Positions 8,394 to 19,691 of a DNA stretch of 64,000 bases are shown piece by piece. Position numbers and translations under genes: made by a program. Position 1 is the first letter of the stretch. Every line of letters starts with the position of its first letter. The notes beneath the pieces were generated by a model. It saw only the letters and a list, made by a program, of their open reading frames with translations. It did no database searches and was not told the DNA's origin. This stretch comes from Microbulbifer sp. ALW1 (GTDB lineage Bacteria > Pseudomonadota > Gammaproteobacteria > Pseudomonadales > Cellvibrionaceae): positions 1,396,501-1,460,500 of the forward strand of contig NZ_CP047569.1 of NCBI RefSeq assembly GCF_009903625.1. Reading direction: 5' to 3'.

Positions 8394-10280
8394 ATGAACC
8401 TAAAACGCGTTTCCCGTTTTATCACAAAAAGTTTGGTTGCCGGCATTGCACTGGCGAGCATTACCGCCTGCCAGCCCGCTGAAAACAGTGCGGAAAAATC
8501 CCCAGCGGGGAAAGACGGAAAAAGTGCGCAGGGTGCAGCTTCCGAGCAGCCCGAACAATCGCAGCACGGCCAGGTCGATGCCCCCGAAGGCATGTTCGCC
8601 AACCCGCTGTTTGCCAATGGCGCCGATCCCTGGCTGGAATACTGGGACGGCAACTACTACCTGACGACCACCACCTGGACCTCGCAGCTGGTGATGCGCA
8701 AATCGCCGACCCTGGATGGGCTCGCCACGGCGGCGCCGATTAATATCTGGTCCGATACCGATCCGGCGCGCTGCTGCAATTTCTGGGCATTTGAATTTCA
8801 TCGTCTGAATGGCCCCAATGGCTGGCGCTGGTACCTGATGTACACCTCCGGCCAGCACGGCACACTGGACCACCAGCACCTGTCGGTACTGGAAAGCGTG
8901 GGCGACGACCCCATGGGGCCCTATGTGTACAAGGGCTCGCCGATGCCGGATACCTGGAATATCGACGGCACCTATCTCGAGCACAAGGGCCAGCTGTACC
9001 TGCTGTGGTCCGAGTGGGTGGGTGACGAACAGCTGAACTGGATTTCCAAGATGACCAACCCCTGGTCGATCGAGGGACCGCGTGTGGTGATTACCCGTCC
9101 GGAAGCCGAGTGGGAACAGAGTGGTCGCAAGGTGAACGAGGGCGCGGAGATCCTGAAAAAGGATGGCCGCACTTTCATGATTTATTCCGCCAGCTTCTGC
9201 GATACGCCGGACTACAAACTGGCGATGAAAGAGCTCACCGGTGATGACCCGATGGACCCGGCCTCCTGGAGCAAGTATCCGGAGCCTGTGTTCCAGCGCG
9301 GCAATGGCGTTTTCGGCCCCGGTCACAATGGTTTCTTTAAATCGCCGGACGGAACCGAAGATTGGATTGTCTATCACGGCAACTCGAAAGAGACCGACGG
9401 TTGCAGTGCAACCCGCTCGGTGCGCGCGCAGAAATTTACCTGGAATGAAAACGGCACCCCGAATTTCGGCGTACCGGTACCGGAAGGTGAATTCCAGAAG
9501 CTGCCCTCCGGTGAAAACGGACCAATCACCACCAAAGTACAGGGCGCGCGCTGGAAACTGGCGAATGCGGTAAGCAACCAGTGCCTGACAGGTACAGGCA
9601 CGGACGACTGCGCATCCAGCGATAGTGAGTGGGTGCTGGATAGTACTGGCGACGGCGCTTACCGTCTGGCGAATACCGCCAGCGGCAATTTCCTCAACCA
9701 GAGCGGAGAGCTGGCACCCTGGACCAATACCGAGTCCGAGCGCTGGACCCTGGACCAGAATGAAAACGGCTGGGTGCAATTGTTGAATCGCGATACCGGC
9801 AAGCCGCTGGCGGCAAAAGACTGTAATGGCGAAGGCTGTTCTCAGTGGTCACTGCAGCCCGCCGAGGAAGTTGCTATTGCCAGTGTACAGAGTGGCCGAG
9901 TGCTGCAGGCAACCGGTTGTGCGACCGGGGCTGACATTCGCCAGGGCGCCTGGAAAGGGGATTCCTGCCAGCGCTGGAAGATTGCGGCGGCGGATGAAGG
10001 GTTTGTCAAAATACAGGCCGGTGACCAGTGCATGACCATCGCTGACAATGCCGTGGTTCCCGGTGCGCCAGCGGTACTTGGCAGCTGTAAAGGGAGCAGC
10101 AGCCAGTGGTTGCTGCAACCTCTGGCCGACGGCAGCCTGCAAATCAAAAACCGCGAGAGCAAGCACAACCTGGACCTGGCGCACTGTGGTTTGGCAGAGG
10201 GCAATACCTTTGCCCAGGCGCCTGCAGCGGACAGCGACTGCCAGAAATTCCAGCTACGAGCGGTTCCCGCGCGGGGTTGA
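8394..10280 (+). CDS. GH43 lipoprotein with C-terminal ricin-type lectin domain
   Basis: 628 residues. Lipoprotein signal with lipobox ITAC (Cys26), then a polar Glu/Ser/Gln-rich linker to about residue 65. The GH43 domain (about 67-365) has Asp78 in NGADPWLEY, Asp191 in NIDGTYLEH and Glu249 in KVNEGAEIL, again of the subfamily-26 type with VFGPGHNGFF. Residues about 375-628 form a ricin-type beta-trefoil (CBM13-like) region with repeated W-x-L and Q-x-W motifs and many cysteines. The lectin part should hold the enzyme to arabinose- or galactose-containing polymer while the lipid anchors it to the membrane. Last gene of the GH43 run; starts 19 bp after the previous stop. Confidence 0.9.
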   Translation: MNLKRVSRFITKSLVAGIALASITACQPAENSAEKSPAGKDGKSAQGAASEQPEQSQHGQVDAPEGMFANPLFANGADPWLEYWDGNYYLTTTTWTSQLVMRKSPTLDGLATAAPINIWSDTDPARCCNFWAFEFHRLNGPNGWRWYLMYTSGQHGTLDHQHLSVLESVGDDPMGPYVYKGSPMPDTWNIDGTYLEHKGQLYLLWSEWVGDEQLNWISKMTNPWSIEGPRVVITRPEAEWEQSGRKVNEGAEILKKDGRTFMIYSASFCDTPDYKLAMKELTGDDPMDPASWSKYPEPVFQRGNGVFGPGHNGFFKSPDGTEDWIVYHGNSKETDGCSATRSVRAQKFTWNENGTPNFGVPVPEGEFQKLPSGENGPITTKVQGARWKLANAVSNQCLTGTGTDDCASSDSEWVLDSTGDGAYRLANTASGNFLNQSGELAPWTNTESERWTLDQNENGWVQLLNRDTGKPLAAKDCNGEGCSQWSLQPAEEVAIASVQSGRVLQATGCATGADIRQGAWKGDSCQRWKIAAADEGFVKIQAGDQCMTIADNAVVPGAPAVLGSCKGSSSQWLLQPLADGSLQIKNRESKHNLDLAHCGLAEGNTFAQAPAADSDCQKFQLRAVPARG

Positions 10281-10400
10281 TTCCGTCCTTGATTTAGCCC
10301 TTTCAGCAGGGCAACGATTTTTATCGGGCTTGGGTGGCTACAGAAATGTAGACCACCCCTTTTTTTGCCTGTCGAAAATGCCAACGCCAGCTTCAATAGC

Positions 10401-10433
10401 AAAAGCCCCCGCAAGCAAACACTTGCGGGGGCT
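10401..10433 (-). terminator. Rho-independent terminator of the 10476-12587 TonB receptor
   Basis: 12-bp stem AGCCCCCGCAAG (10404-10415) with CTTGCGGGGGCT (10422-10433), six-base loop, and a short T-run when read on the minus strand. It could also help stop the GH43 run on the plus strand. Confidence 0.8.
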
Positions 10434-10475
10434 GTTACGGATGCATAGCTATTTCGGCACTGATTGATAAATCGA

Positions 10476-12587
10476 TCAGAACGCCTTGTTCCAGCCGAAG
10501 CTCAGGGTGCGCCCACGACCGGCAAAATAGGTGCTGTCGTTCACGTAGGTAAGAGTCTGCGAGTAGTAGGTGATATACGACTCGTTCGCCAGGTTTTCCA
10601 CACCCAGGGTGAAAGTACCGAGTTCCGGATTGGTATAGGTCGCCATCGCATCGAGCAGGCGATAGCCATTGAAATTGTGCTGTGGCAGGCCGCCATCAAA
10701 TTCGCGATCCAGTAACGCGGAGTACTGCAGGCGTCCCTGTACCTGCTCGGCCAGCGGGCCGGCAACGTAAAGGTTTACCCGATCCGGAGCGATATTGCGG
10801 CCGTCCAGATCCTTGTCCAGGGTGCCGTCGTTGTCACTGTCAAAGTGGCCTTCCAGTTGACTGTAGGCAATGCCGGTGCGCACCCCGGACTCAAACTGAT
10901 AGCTGGCAGTCAGCTCCAGTCCCTTGATCTCGGTCTTTTGGCGAGTGATTTCACCGACACCGTTCACTACGAGAATACGCGAGCCGAAATCGGAGTCGGA
11001 CCAGAAGTAGCTGCCTGCAATCGCCAGGCCGCCGCTCTGATAATTAGCACCGACCTCGGTGTTGTCCGCGATCACCGGCTGCAGGTCAACCAGGTCCGCT
11101 ACCGTCTGGTCCGGAGTGTTAACCCCGCGCAGAATCAGCCCCGCATCCGGCATGGTGAAGCCTTCGGCAAAGGAGGCGAATAGGGTGAGGTTTTCGGTTA
11201 CATCAAAGACGGCACCGGCATTGCCCAGCACCTCACTGAAGTCTGGAGAATCACCTTCCACATAGGTGTTATTGGCACCGGCTACGGTGGTGAAACTGGG
11301 GACTTTCAGGGTGACGTTTTCGACACGAGCACCGACGGACAGGCGCAGGCGGTCATCGACCAAGCGTTGCTCCAGCTGCACGAAGGGTGCCCAGCCCTGG
11401 TAGACCATGTTCGGTACCCACAGGCGGTCGGTTTGAGCCAGTTCCTGATAGGTGTTATCGCGCAAATAGTCGAGACCGGTAACCAGTTGCAGGCCGTCTA
11501 TCAGGGTGTTGTCGCGAATAAATGTCAGCTTGGCACCGGCTTTTTCCGAGGCCAGGGCAGACTGGTCAAACAGGGTGCCTACTGGGGCGATCTCCGCATC
11601 CTGGAAGGCGGCAAAGGCGCCGCCGCCATAGAGTGCGTAAAAATCGTAGTAGAAGGTTTGCGCGCTCAATTCACCGCCCAGCAGGTCGCTGTGGGTGTAG
11701 CTGAAGGTGAGGTTGAGGGCTTCGTTTTCGGTGGGGTCGCCATCGCCCCGGCCTTTTTCTGACGTGGCGGGAATACCCTGGACCATGTCCCCGGCCACTA
11801 CGCGGTAGTCGCCATCCCCAGTCAGATTGAAGTAATTGACGGAGGCTTCCAGGCGCTGTGCGCTGTCCAGGTCGTAGCCAAATTTGCTGAACAGGCTCCA
11901 GCTCTGGCTATCCATAAAGTCGCCCTGGACGGGGTCTATGGCAATGGGGTCACCATCGGCATCGTAGTAAATATCCTGTGCGTCGCAAGCGATGCCGGTG
12001 ACGAAATCAGTCTGCGCGAACTTTTTACCGATGAGTCCGGAGGTTTTGTAGTGGTTGTCGGTACCCAGCAGGTCATCGGTAGTGAGCGTGGTGTTCAACT
12101 TGCGCAACCAGTCGCCGGACTCAGGCGCGTCCACGGTCACGTAATTGATGACGCCGCCGGTGGCGCCCACACCCTGGATGGCGTTGGCACCGTAAATGAC
12201 TTCCACGCGGTCGATAAAATCCGGGTCGAAGGTGAAACCGCTGCGTTCACCATTGCGCAGGGGCGTGGACTGCGGCACGCCGTCCGCCATATACAGAGGT
12301 GTACGACCGCGCAGGGTCACGCCGTTGCTGGTCATCTTCTGGTGGGCAGGGGTGAGGCTCGGGACGGTGAAGCTGAGACTGTCCAGCAGACTGCTGCTCA
12401 TGGCCAGCTGCTGATTCAGAGCCTCGCGATCCAGTACCTTGACGGTATTCGGGATGGCGTTGATCGGTTTGTTACTGCGGCTCGCGGTCACAGTGACCGT
12501 TTCGATGGTCTCTTCCGCCTGGATTGAAGCGGACGCGCACAGGCTGCAGATCACTGCGGCCAAGGTAGTTTTGTGGATGGAAGTCAT
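10476..12587 (-). CDS. TonB-dependent receptor, siderophore type
   Basis: 703 residues: signal peptide (cleavage near IQA-EE), TonB box region IETVTVTASR, plug domain to about residue 150 (RVEVIYGANAIQGVGATGGVINYVT), then a 22-strand barrel ending in an aromatic residue (SFGWNKAF). The length and plug style fit ferric-siderophore receptors rather than the larger glycan receptors later in the window. A Fur-box-like 15-mer lies 83 bp upstream of the start, supporting iron regulation. It stands alone, with its own terminator, and is convergent with the GH43 operon. The ligand is not predictable from sequence. Confidence 0.9.
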   Translation of the reverse strand: MTSIHKTTLAAVICSLCASASIQAEETIETVTVTASRSNKPINAIPNTVKVLDREALNQQLAMSSSLLDSLSFTVPSLTPAHQKMTSNGVTLRGRTPLYMADGVPQSTPLRNGERSGFTFDPDFIDRVEVIYGANAIQGVGATGGVINYVTVDAPESGDWLRKLNTTLTTDDLLGTDNHYKTSGLIGKKFAQTDFVTGIACDAQDIYYDADGDPIAIDPVQGDFMDSQSWSLFSKFGYDLDSAQRLEASVNYFNLTGDGDYRVVAGDMVQGIPATSEKGRGDGDPTENEALNLTFSYTHSDLLGGELSAQTFYYDFYALYGGGAFAAFQDAEIAPVGTLFDQSALASEKAGAKLTFIRDNTLIDGLQLVTGLDYLRDNTYQELAQTDRLWVPNMVYQGWAPFVQLEQRLVDDRLRLSVGARVENVTLKVPSFTTVAGANNTYVEGDSPDFSEVLGNAGAVFDVTENLTLFASFAEGFTMPDAGLILRGVNTPDQTVADLVDLQPVIADNTEVGANYQSGGLAIAGSYFWSDSDFGSRILVVNGVGEITRQKTEIKGLELTASYQFESGVRTGIAYSQLEGHFDSDNDGTLDKDLDGRNIAPDRVNLYVAGPLAEQVQGRLQYSALLDREFDGGLPQHNFNGYRLLDAMATYTNPELGTFTLGVENLANESYITYYSQTLTYVNDSTYFAGRGRTLSFGWNKAF

Positions 12588-12996
12588 TCCCTGCCCCCTG
12601 ATTTCGATGGTGTCGGGTATTACCCGCTACTGCGGGCTATGGTAGATCTAACGCCTGCAGGGTTGCGAATGATATAGATTATCAATTGCATGCTCAATGG
12701 GGAAACCTCTCTATGAGAAAGGTGTAAGAGAAGGAGGAGAAAGGGAGGAGAAGTGCTCCGGTAAGCAGAATGTTTTCAATGGCTCCATTCTTATATCTGC
12801 CGCGCTTAGTGTTCATTTAGGCGACTCCCAGAGGATATGTCGTTCACTAAGTAACGGTGAAATACATCTGCTCATTATTTGACAGTATGAGACTGGTCAG
12901 TTTAGGCCGATGTTTCGGGTTGGCGGGGCATACACGCCTGTTGTGGTAATATTCGGCGTCAATTAACAGAAAAATAAGCTTGGGGAAGCGGCAGCG
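12588..12996. other. Intergenic region between divergent TonB receptor and 7TMR-GGDEF gene
   Basis: 409 bp without a credible gene. It holds the candidate Fur box and presumably both divergent promoters. A purine-rich stretch (about 12715-12760) is conspicuous but has no recognised structure. Confidence 0.6.
12670..12684. promoter_or_regulatory. Candidate Fur box
   Basis: TGATATAGATTATCA agrees at 13 of 15 positions with the 7-1-7 Fur inverted repeat TGATAATnATTATCA; the right half is perfect. It lies 83 bp upstream of the siderophore-type receptor start. Confidence 0.6.
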
Positions 12997-14712
12997 ATGA
13001 AGATCGCAATGTGGATATGGGGGCTGTTGCTGATTTGTCTGTCACTGGGGGCCGCGGCGAATCCCTTCGTCGTGGAGGAGGAGCAACGGCCTCATGCCCT
13101 CACATCGCACCTGCGGATTCTTGTGGATGAGCAGGGCAGCCTTGCGTTACCGGAAGTCCTGGACGCGGACGCGAAACAGCAACTGAAGCCGATTGAAGGC
13201 GAGCGCGCGAACTTCGGCTTCAGCAAGGCTACTTACTGGGTGGCGGTTACCCTGCAAAATCCCACGACGGCTCCTGTGGGGCTGATCCTGCACCAGGACT
13301 ACCCACTGATTGATCACCTGGATTTCTGGAGTCAGGATTCCGCTGGCGACTGGACGCAGATCGCCACCGGCGACCGCCGACCTTTTCATTCTCGTCCTCT
13401 GAACCTGCGCGATTTCGTTTTCCCGATTACCCTGCCTGCCAACAGTATCCAAACCTACTACCTGCGCTACCAGACCGCGGGCTCGATGAATATCGGCCTC
13501 AGTGTCAGCAGCAAAACGGCATTCCTGCCGCAACTGGGCAAGGAGCAGATATTACTGGGAGTCTATTACGGCGGATTCCTGGTGCTGGTGATTTACAACC
13601 TGTTTCTGTTCCTGGCGGTGCGCGACAGAGCCTATGCCTATTACATGGGATACGCCGTCAGCTATGGCCTCTATTTTGGCATTCACAACGGCATATCCTA
13701 TCAATACCTCTGGCCTGAAAATCCATGGCTGGCCAATCAAAGCCTGGTAGTCCTCCTTGGGTTTACCCTGATCTTTGGTATCCAGTTTGTGCGCACTGTC
13801 TGTTCCGGCCCCCGTTTGGCACCGCGTACCGACAAAGTAGCGCGTTGGTTACTCTACCTCCTTATTCCACTGACGATAGTTTCTCCGTTTGTGGACTACG
13901 GGCCGATTATTCTGATCCTTGCCATTCTCACCCTGGTACTTTCCATTCTGTTTATGGTGATGGGGGTGATCAGCCTGTTGCGGGGCTCGGTGCCCGCGCG
14001 CTATTTCCTGGTCGGTTGGACCGCGCTTTTGGTGAGTGTGGTCATCTATATGTTGAAAACCTTTGGCCTGGTACCCCACAACAGTTTTACCCACAACGCA
14101 TTTCAGGTGGGGGCGTTGGTGGAGATGGTCCTCTTGTCTCTGGCGCTGGGCGCCAGAGTAGGGGAGATACAGCGACACGGTTATCTGGATCAATTGACCG
14201 GCCTGTTCAATCGTCGCTATTTCGATGAGCAGTTGCCGCGGGAGTTTGCGCTGGCTGATCGCAACGGTACACCCCTGGCTCTGTTGATTCTCGATCTGGA
14301 TCACTTCAAAACCATTAACGATCGGCTGGGGCACGCGCGTGGTGATGAAGCCTTGTGTGCTCTGGGACAGTTGATCAGAAAGCAGGTGCGCAAACCGGTA
14401 TTGGCCTGTCGCTATGGCGGTGAGGAATTCGCCATACTCTTGCCCCGGACCAACCGGGAACAGGCCGCGGTTGTCGCCGAACGTTTGGTCAGACTGGTGG
14501 CAGAACTGGAGCTGGGAAAAATATCCCTGACGGTGAGCATCGGCGTTGCCGCCTTTGAGCAGAATAATTATGTTTCCGCGGTGCAACTGTTTGAGGCCGC
14601 TGACGCAGCGCTTTATCGGGCTAAGCAGGGTGGGCGTAATCGATTGGAAATGGCGTCATCCAGTTCGGGATCAGACGCCGTCAGGCCCGGGATCACCGCG
14701 GCAATGCAGTAA
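12997..14712 (+). CDS. 7TMR-DISM diguanylate cyclase
   Basis: 571 residues: signal sequence, periplasmic 7TMR-DISM extracellular domain (about 30-180), a seven-helix 7TMR-DISM membrane region (about 185-385), then a cytoplasmic GGDEF domain (about 400-555). The active-site motif is GGEEF near residue 473 (CRYGGEEFAILLPRT), and DLDHFKTINDRLGHARGDEAL supplies the metal and substrate residues, so it should make cyclic di-GMP. The usual inhibitory I-site RxxD five residues before GGEEF reads RKPV, so product inhibition is probably lost. These receptors are thought to sense periplasmic ligands. A DsrE-like gene follows after 48 bp and may be co-transcribed. Confidence 0.93.
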   Translation: MKIAMWIWGLLLICLSLGAAANPFVVEEEQRPHALTSHLRILVDEQGSLALPEVLDADAKQQLKPIEGERANFGFSKATYWVAVTLQNPTTAPVGLILHQDYPLIDHLDFWSQDSAGDWTQIATGDRRPFHSRPLNLRDFVFPITLPANSIQTYYLRYQTAGSMNIGLSVSSKTAFLPQLGKEQILLGVYYGGFLVLVIYNLFLFLAVRDRAYAYYMGYAVSYGLYFGIHNGISYQYLWPENPWLANQSLVVLLGFTLIFGIQFVRTVCSGPRLAPRTDKVARWLLYLLIPLTIVSPFVDYGPIILILAILTLVLSILFMVMGVISLLRGSVPARYFLVGWTALLVSVVIYMLKTFGLVPHNSFTHNAFQVGALVEMVLLSLALGARVGEIQRHGYLDQLTGLFNRRYFDEQLPREFALADRNGTPLALLILDLDHFKTINDRLGHARGDEALCALGQLIRKQVRKPVLACRYGGEEFAILLPRTNREQAAVVAERLVRLVAELELGKISLTVSIGVAAFEQNNYVSAVQLFEAADAALYRAKQGGRNRLEMASSSSGSDAVRPGITAAMQ

Positions 14713-14760
14713 TTTACCGCTGCCTTATTCACGACCATTAAATGCAACAGTGAGTTGAAA

Positions 14761-15294
14761 ATGATTAACCCCACGTTCGCACTCTCCTTTTTTATATTGG
14801 TTGCGCCATTTTCGTCGGCTGCGGACTTCTCCAAGGGGCCGGTAATTGAAAACTACGGAGCGGTTGCCGAGGTCAAGCAGAGCAGTCCGCTGACTGGGAA
14901 GGAGCACTTCAAGGTGGTTTTTGATGTGGCTGATCAGGGCGATAAGGAAAAAGCCAATCGACGCTTTGAAAGTCTGGCTCGCTTTCTGAATATGCAGGCC
15001 CGTGCCGGCGTGCCTCCGGAGCAAATAGAGCTCGCGTTGGTCGTGCATGGTAAGGCTGGTCTTGATTTGCTCGCGAACAAGCAATTTGAAGAAAAGTTTG
15101 GGGGTAAAAACCCCAATGCGCCACTTCTTGCCGCGTTACAAGAGCAGGGGGTACAGGTGTATCTGTGCGGACAATCTGCAGCCTATTACGAAATTGATAA
15201 CGCGCATCTGTTGCCGGGTATCAATATGGCGCTGTCTGCGATGACGGCCAATGCGCTGTTACAGCAGCAGGGCTATACATTGAACCCGTTTTAA
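14761..15294 (+). CDS. Exported DsrE-family protein
   Basis: About 177 residues with a Sec signal peptide (cleavage near SSA-AD), so periplasmic. The remainder fits the DsrE/DsrF-like fold: FKVVFDVADQGDKEKANRRFESLARFLNM, LALVVHGKAG, and a late single cysteine in VYLCGQSAAYYEI followed by NMALSAMTANALLQQQGY, the usual position of the conserved cysteine. Periplasmic relatives are of unknown function; cytoplasmic ones relay sulfur. I chose the ATG at 14761, seven bases after GTGAG, over an in-frame TTG at 14755. It follows the diguanylate cyclase gene by 48 bp, suggesting one transcript, but no functional link is known. Confidence 0.85.
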   Translation: MINPTFALSFFILVAPFSSAADFSKGPVIENYGAVAEVKQSSPLTGKEHFKVVFDVADQGDKEKANRRFESLARFLNMQARAGVPPEQIELALVVHGKAGLDLLANKQFEEKFGGKNPNAPLLAALQEQGVQVYLCGQSAAYYEIDNAHLLPGINMALSAMTANALLQQQGYTLNPF

Positions 15295-15371
15295 TGCGAT
15301 TTGCAATGGACAGCTTTCATTGGATGACCGGCGATTACGCGGACTCTATGGATCTATTTCATTCCCGTTAG

Positions 15372-15848
15372 TTAGCCCAGTAATAATGCATTTTCGATTG
15401 GCGTGAAATCGCTGGCGGCGTTGATCAGTGAGTCGGCTGTCAGCGCCGCAACACCGTATACCTCTACGCGTTTACCCCGGCGAACACGCAGATTTTCCAC
15501 CAGCAAATCAAAATCCCCGTCACCGGAAACCAGAATTACCGTATCGGCATCCTCACTGTATTCCAGCGCGTCAATCGTAATACCTACGTCCCAATCGCCT
15601 TTTGCCGAGCCATCAGCGCGCTGGATATAGGGTTTCAGCTTTACCTCAAAACCGATGGCCCTGAGTATGTTCTGGAATTCCCGCTGTTTCTGGTCGCCGC
15701 GGTCTATTGCATAGGCAATGGCACTGGTGACCCGCCTGCCCTCGGTTGCCTTCGACCAAAATGCGTTGTAATCAAAATTCCGGCGAAACGCTTGTCGCGT
15801 GGTGTAATACACATTCTGTACATCAACAAAAATGGCGACCGATTGCAT
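15372..15848 (-). CDS. NYN-domain (LabA/DUF88-like) PIN-fold protein
   Basis: 158 residues from the ATG at 15848. Acidic PIN-fold residues are visible: Asp9 and Asn12 in AIFVDVQNVYY, Asp87 and Asp93 in GDWDVGITIDAL, and Asp110/Asp112 in LVSGDGDFDLL. The NYN family is predicted to be a metal-dependent ribonuclease, with relatives acting in RNA processing or defence, but this member's substrate is unknown. The open frame runs 21 codons further upstream, but that extension looks non-conserved and lacks a ribosome site. It is convergent with the DsrE gene and divergent from the next gene, so it is transcribed alone. Confidence 0.88.
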   Translation of the reverse strand: MQSVAIFVDVQNVYYTTRQAFRRNFDYNAFWSKATEGRRVTSAIAYAIDRGDQKQREFQNILRAIGFEVKLKPYIQRADGSAKGDWDVGITIDALEYSEDADTVILVSGDGDFDLLVENLRVRRGKRVEVYGVAALTADSLINAASDFTPIENALLLG

Positions 15849-16019
15849 GTGAATGTTGGCTCGTCTGTTGTAGGGGGTACTGTGCTGGGTTATAGGGGAC
15901 TTTTGCCGCATGGTCGCTGCTGTTACGCTTCAGCGCTTTCATTGAGCAGCACATCGACAATTTCAGGCCACCTTGGTCCGCTGTTACTTTACTAGATCCT
16001 GACGAGTTGCGGTTTTTAG

Positions 16020-17165
16020 ATGAAGAATTTGTTTTCGACTATTTTGCTGAGTATCTCGATGGGTGCCTGCGCGCAGCCCTTTGATGTAGCGCCCGATCTG
16101 TTTGATAACGCTCAGCCCGGTACTTTGGGGCTTGTTACTTTAGAGGGCACCGAGTCGGTAACGGTATACCGAGCAAAGCCGGAAGAGAGCCAATACAACC
16201 ACGGTGCGGTACTTTTCGCACACAACGGGACCCTATATGCACAGTGGCAGAGTTTGGCGCGGGATGAAGACGCAGCGGATACCCGCGTGCTCTACGCCAC
16301 CAGTCAGGATGGTCTGGAGTGGAGTGCGCCCGAAGTTTTGGCGCCCGCACGGCAAGGCGCAGTGATAACCAGCGGTGGCTGGTGGTCGAAGGGCGAGGAA
16401 CTGTACGCATTCATCAACGTATGGCCCGAAGATATGAAGCCTCGCGGTGGCTACACCGAGGTCTTGCGCAGTCACCAGGATAAGGGTTGGCACGCGCCTG
16501 TGCGCCCGACGTTTGCCTCTGGCGAACCACTGGATGGCGTTATCGAGCAAGATTTCCACACCTATTGCGGAAGACTGGTAACCGCCCTGCATCGCCAGCC
16601 AGGTTTGCGGGCTACTCCCATGTTTACCGAGGACCTGTCGGGTATCCATGGCTGGCAGCTTGGCAAGTTTGAAAATCTGTCGATGAAAGACGGTGTGAGC
16701 AGAGAGCTGGAGCCGAGTAACTTCCGGCGCAAGGACGGTGCACTGGTCATGGTATTTCGGGACCAGCAGAGCGGCTTCCGGGTACTGGCATCAGAAAGTA
16801 AAGACTGCGGCACAAGCTGGTCCCGGGTAGAAAAAACCGATATGCCGGATTCCCGCGCCAAGCAGAGTGCGGGCAATTTGCCGGACGGGACTGCGTATCT
16901 CGTCAATAACCCCAGTGGCTCAAAAGACCGCGAGCCCCTCACAATCACCCTGAGCAGTGATGGCCAGTTGTTTGACCGCGCTTACCTTTTACGCGCGGGG
17001 GGCGAAAATCTTGAGGGGCTGCGTTACGAGGGACTGTACAAGCGAAAAGGCTTTAGTTATCCCAAATCGTTTGTGTGGAAGGAGCATTTGTATGTGGCCT
17101 ACGGCGAAAACAAGGAGGACATCGTTGTTACCCGGGTGCCTCTTGGCAGTTTGACCACAAATTGA
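16020..17165 (+). CDS. Sialidase-fold (BNR propeller) lipoprotein
   Basis: 381 residues with a short lipoprotein signal (lipobox MGAC, Cys17). The sequence has the look of exo-alpha-sialidase superfamily six-bladed propellers: recurrent Ser/Asp-box-like motifs such as ATSQDGLEWSAPE, SESKDCGTSWSRVE and TLSSDGQLFDRA, and a probable carboxylate at RELEPSNFRRKDGALVMVF. True GH33 enzymes need an arginine triad, which I could not place with confidence, so the substrate is open. Many such proteins occur in plant and algal polysaccharide loci. No neighbour gives a direct clue; the gene lies between the NYN gene and katG. Confidence 0.7.
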   Translation: MKNLFSTILLSISMGACAQPFDVAPDLFDNAQPGTLGLVTLEGTESVTVYRAKPEESQYNHGAVLFAHNGTLYAQWQSLARDEDAADTRVLYATSQDGLEWSAPEVLAPARQGAVITSGGWWSKGEELYAFINVWPEDMKPRGGYTEVLRSHQDKGWHAPVRPTFASGEPLDGVIEQDFHTYCGRLVTALHRQPGLRATPMFTEDLSGIHGWQLGKFENLSMKDGVSRELEPSNFRRKDGALVMVFRDQQSGFRVLASESKDCGTSWSRVEKTDMPDSRAKQSAGNLPDGTAYLVNNPSGSKDREPLTITLSSDGQLFDRAYLLRAGGENLEGLRYEGLYKRKGFSYPKSFVWKEHLYVAYGENKEDIVVTRVPLGSLTTN

Positions 17166-17321
17166 TGGTTTACTGTGCAATGGATTGCTGCACTCTATAA
17201 GGCTGATACTCGATAGCTATTAATAACCATTTTCAGATTGTGGATATTAATAAGGCCGATAATAACGTCTAATTTCAAGGTGATTGCGTGACCCTATAGG
17301 ATTCTCTCGTCCGATTGATGA

Positions 17322-19562
<2,241 letters not shown>

Positions 19563-19627
19563 TCCAATCTGTCACAGGATGGGTTTGCCTGCAAAGGCAA
19601 AGGCCGTACCTTCCGGAACGGCCAAAT

Positions 19628-19662
19628 TAAAAAATGGGCAGCCTCAGGCTGCCCATTTTTTT
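19628..19662. terminator. Bidirectional terminator between katG and histidine kinase
   Basis: The stem ATGGGCAGCC/GGCTGCCCAT with loop TCA is flanked by A and T runs. It serves both convergent genes. Confidence 0.9.
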
Positions 19663-19691
19663 GTGCGAGAAAACCTGTCGAATACTTTCCA

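Noticed and set aside
12697..12882. 61-codon open frame between two divergent genes
   Set aside because: Composition is purine-rich low complexity at the start; no ribosome site or recognisable product.
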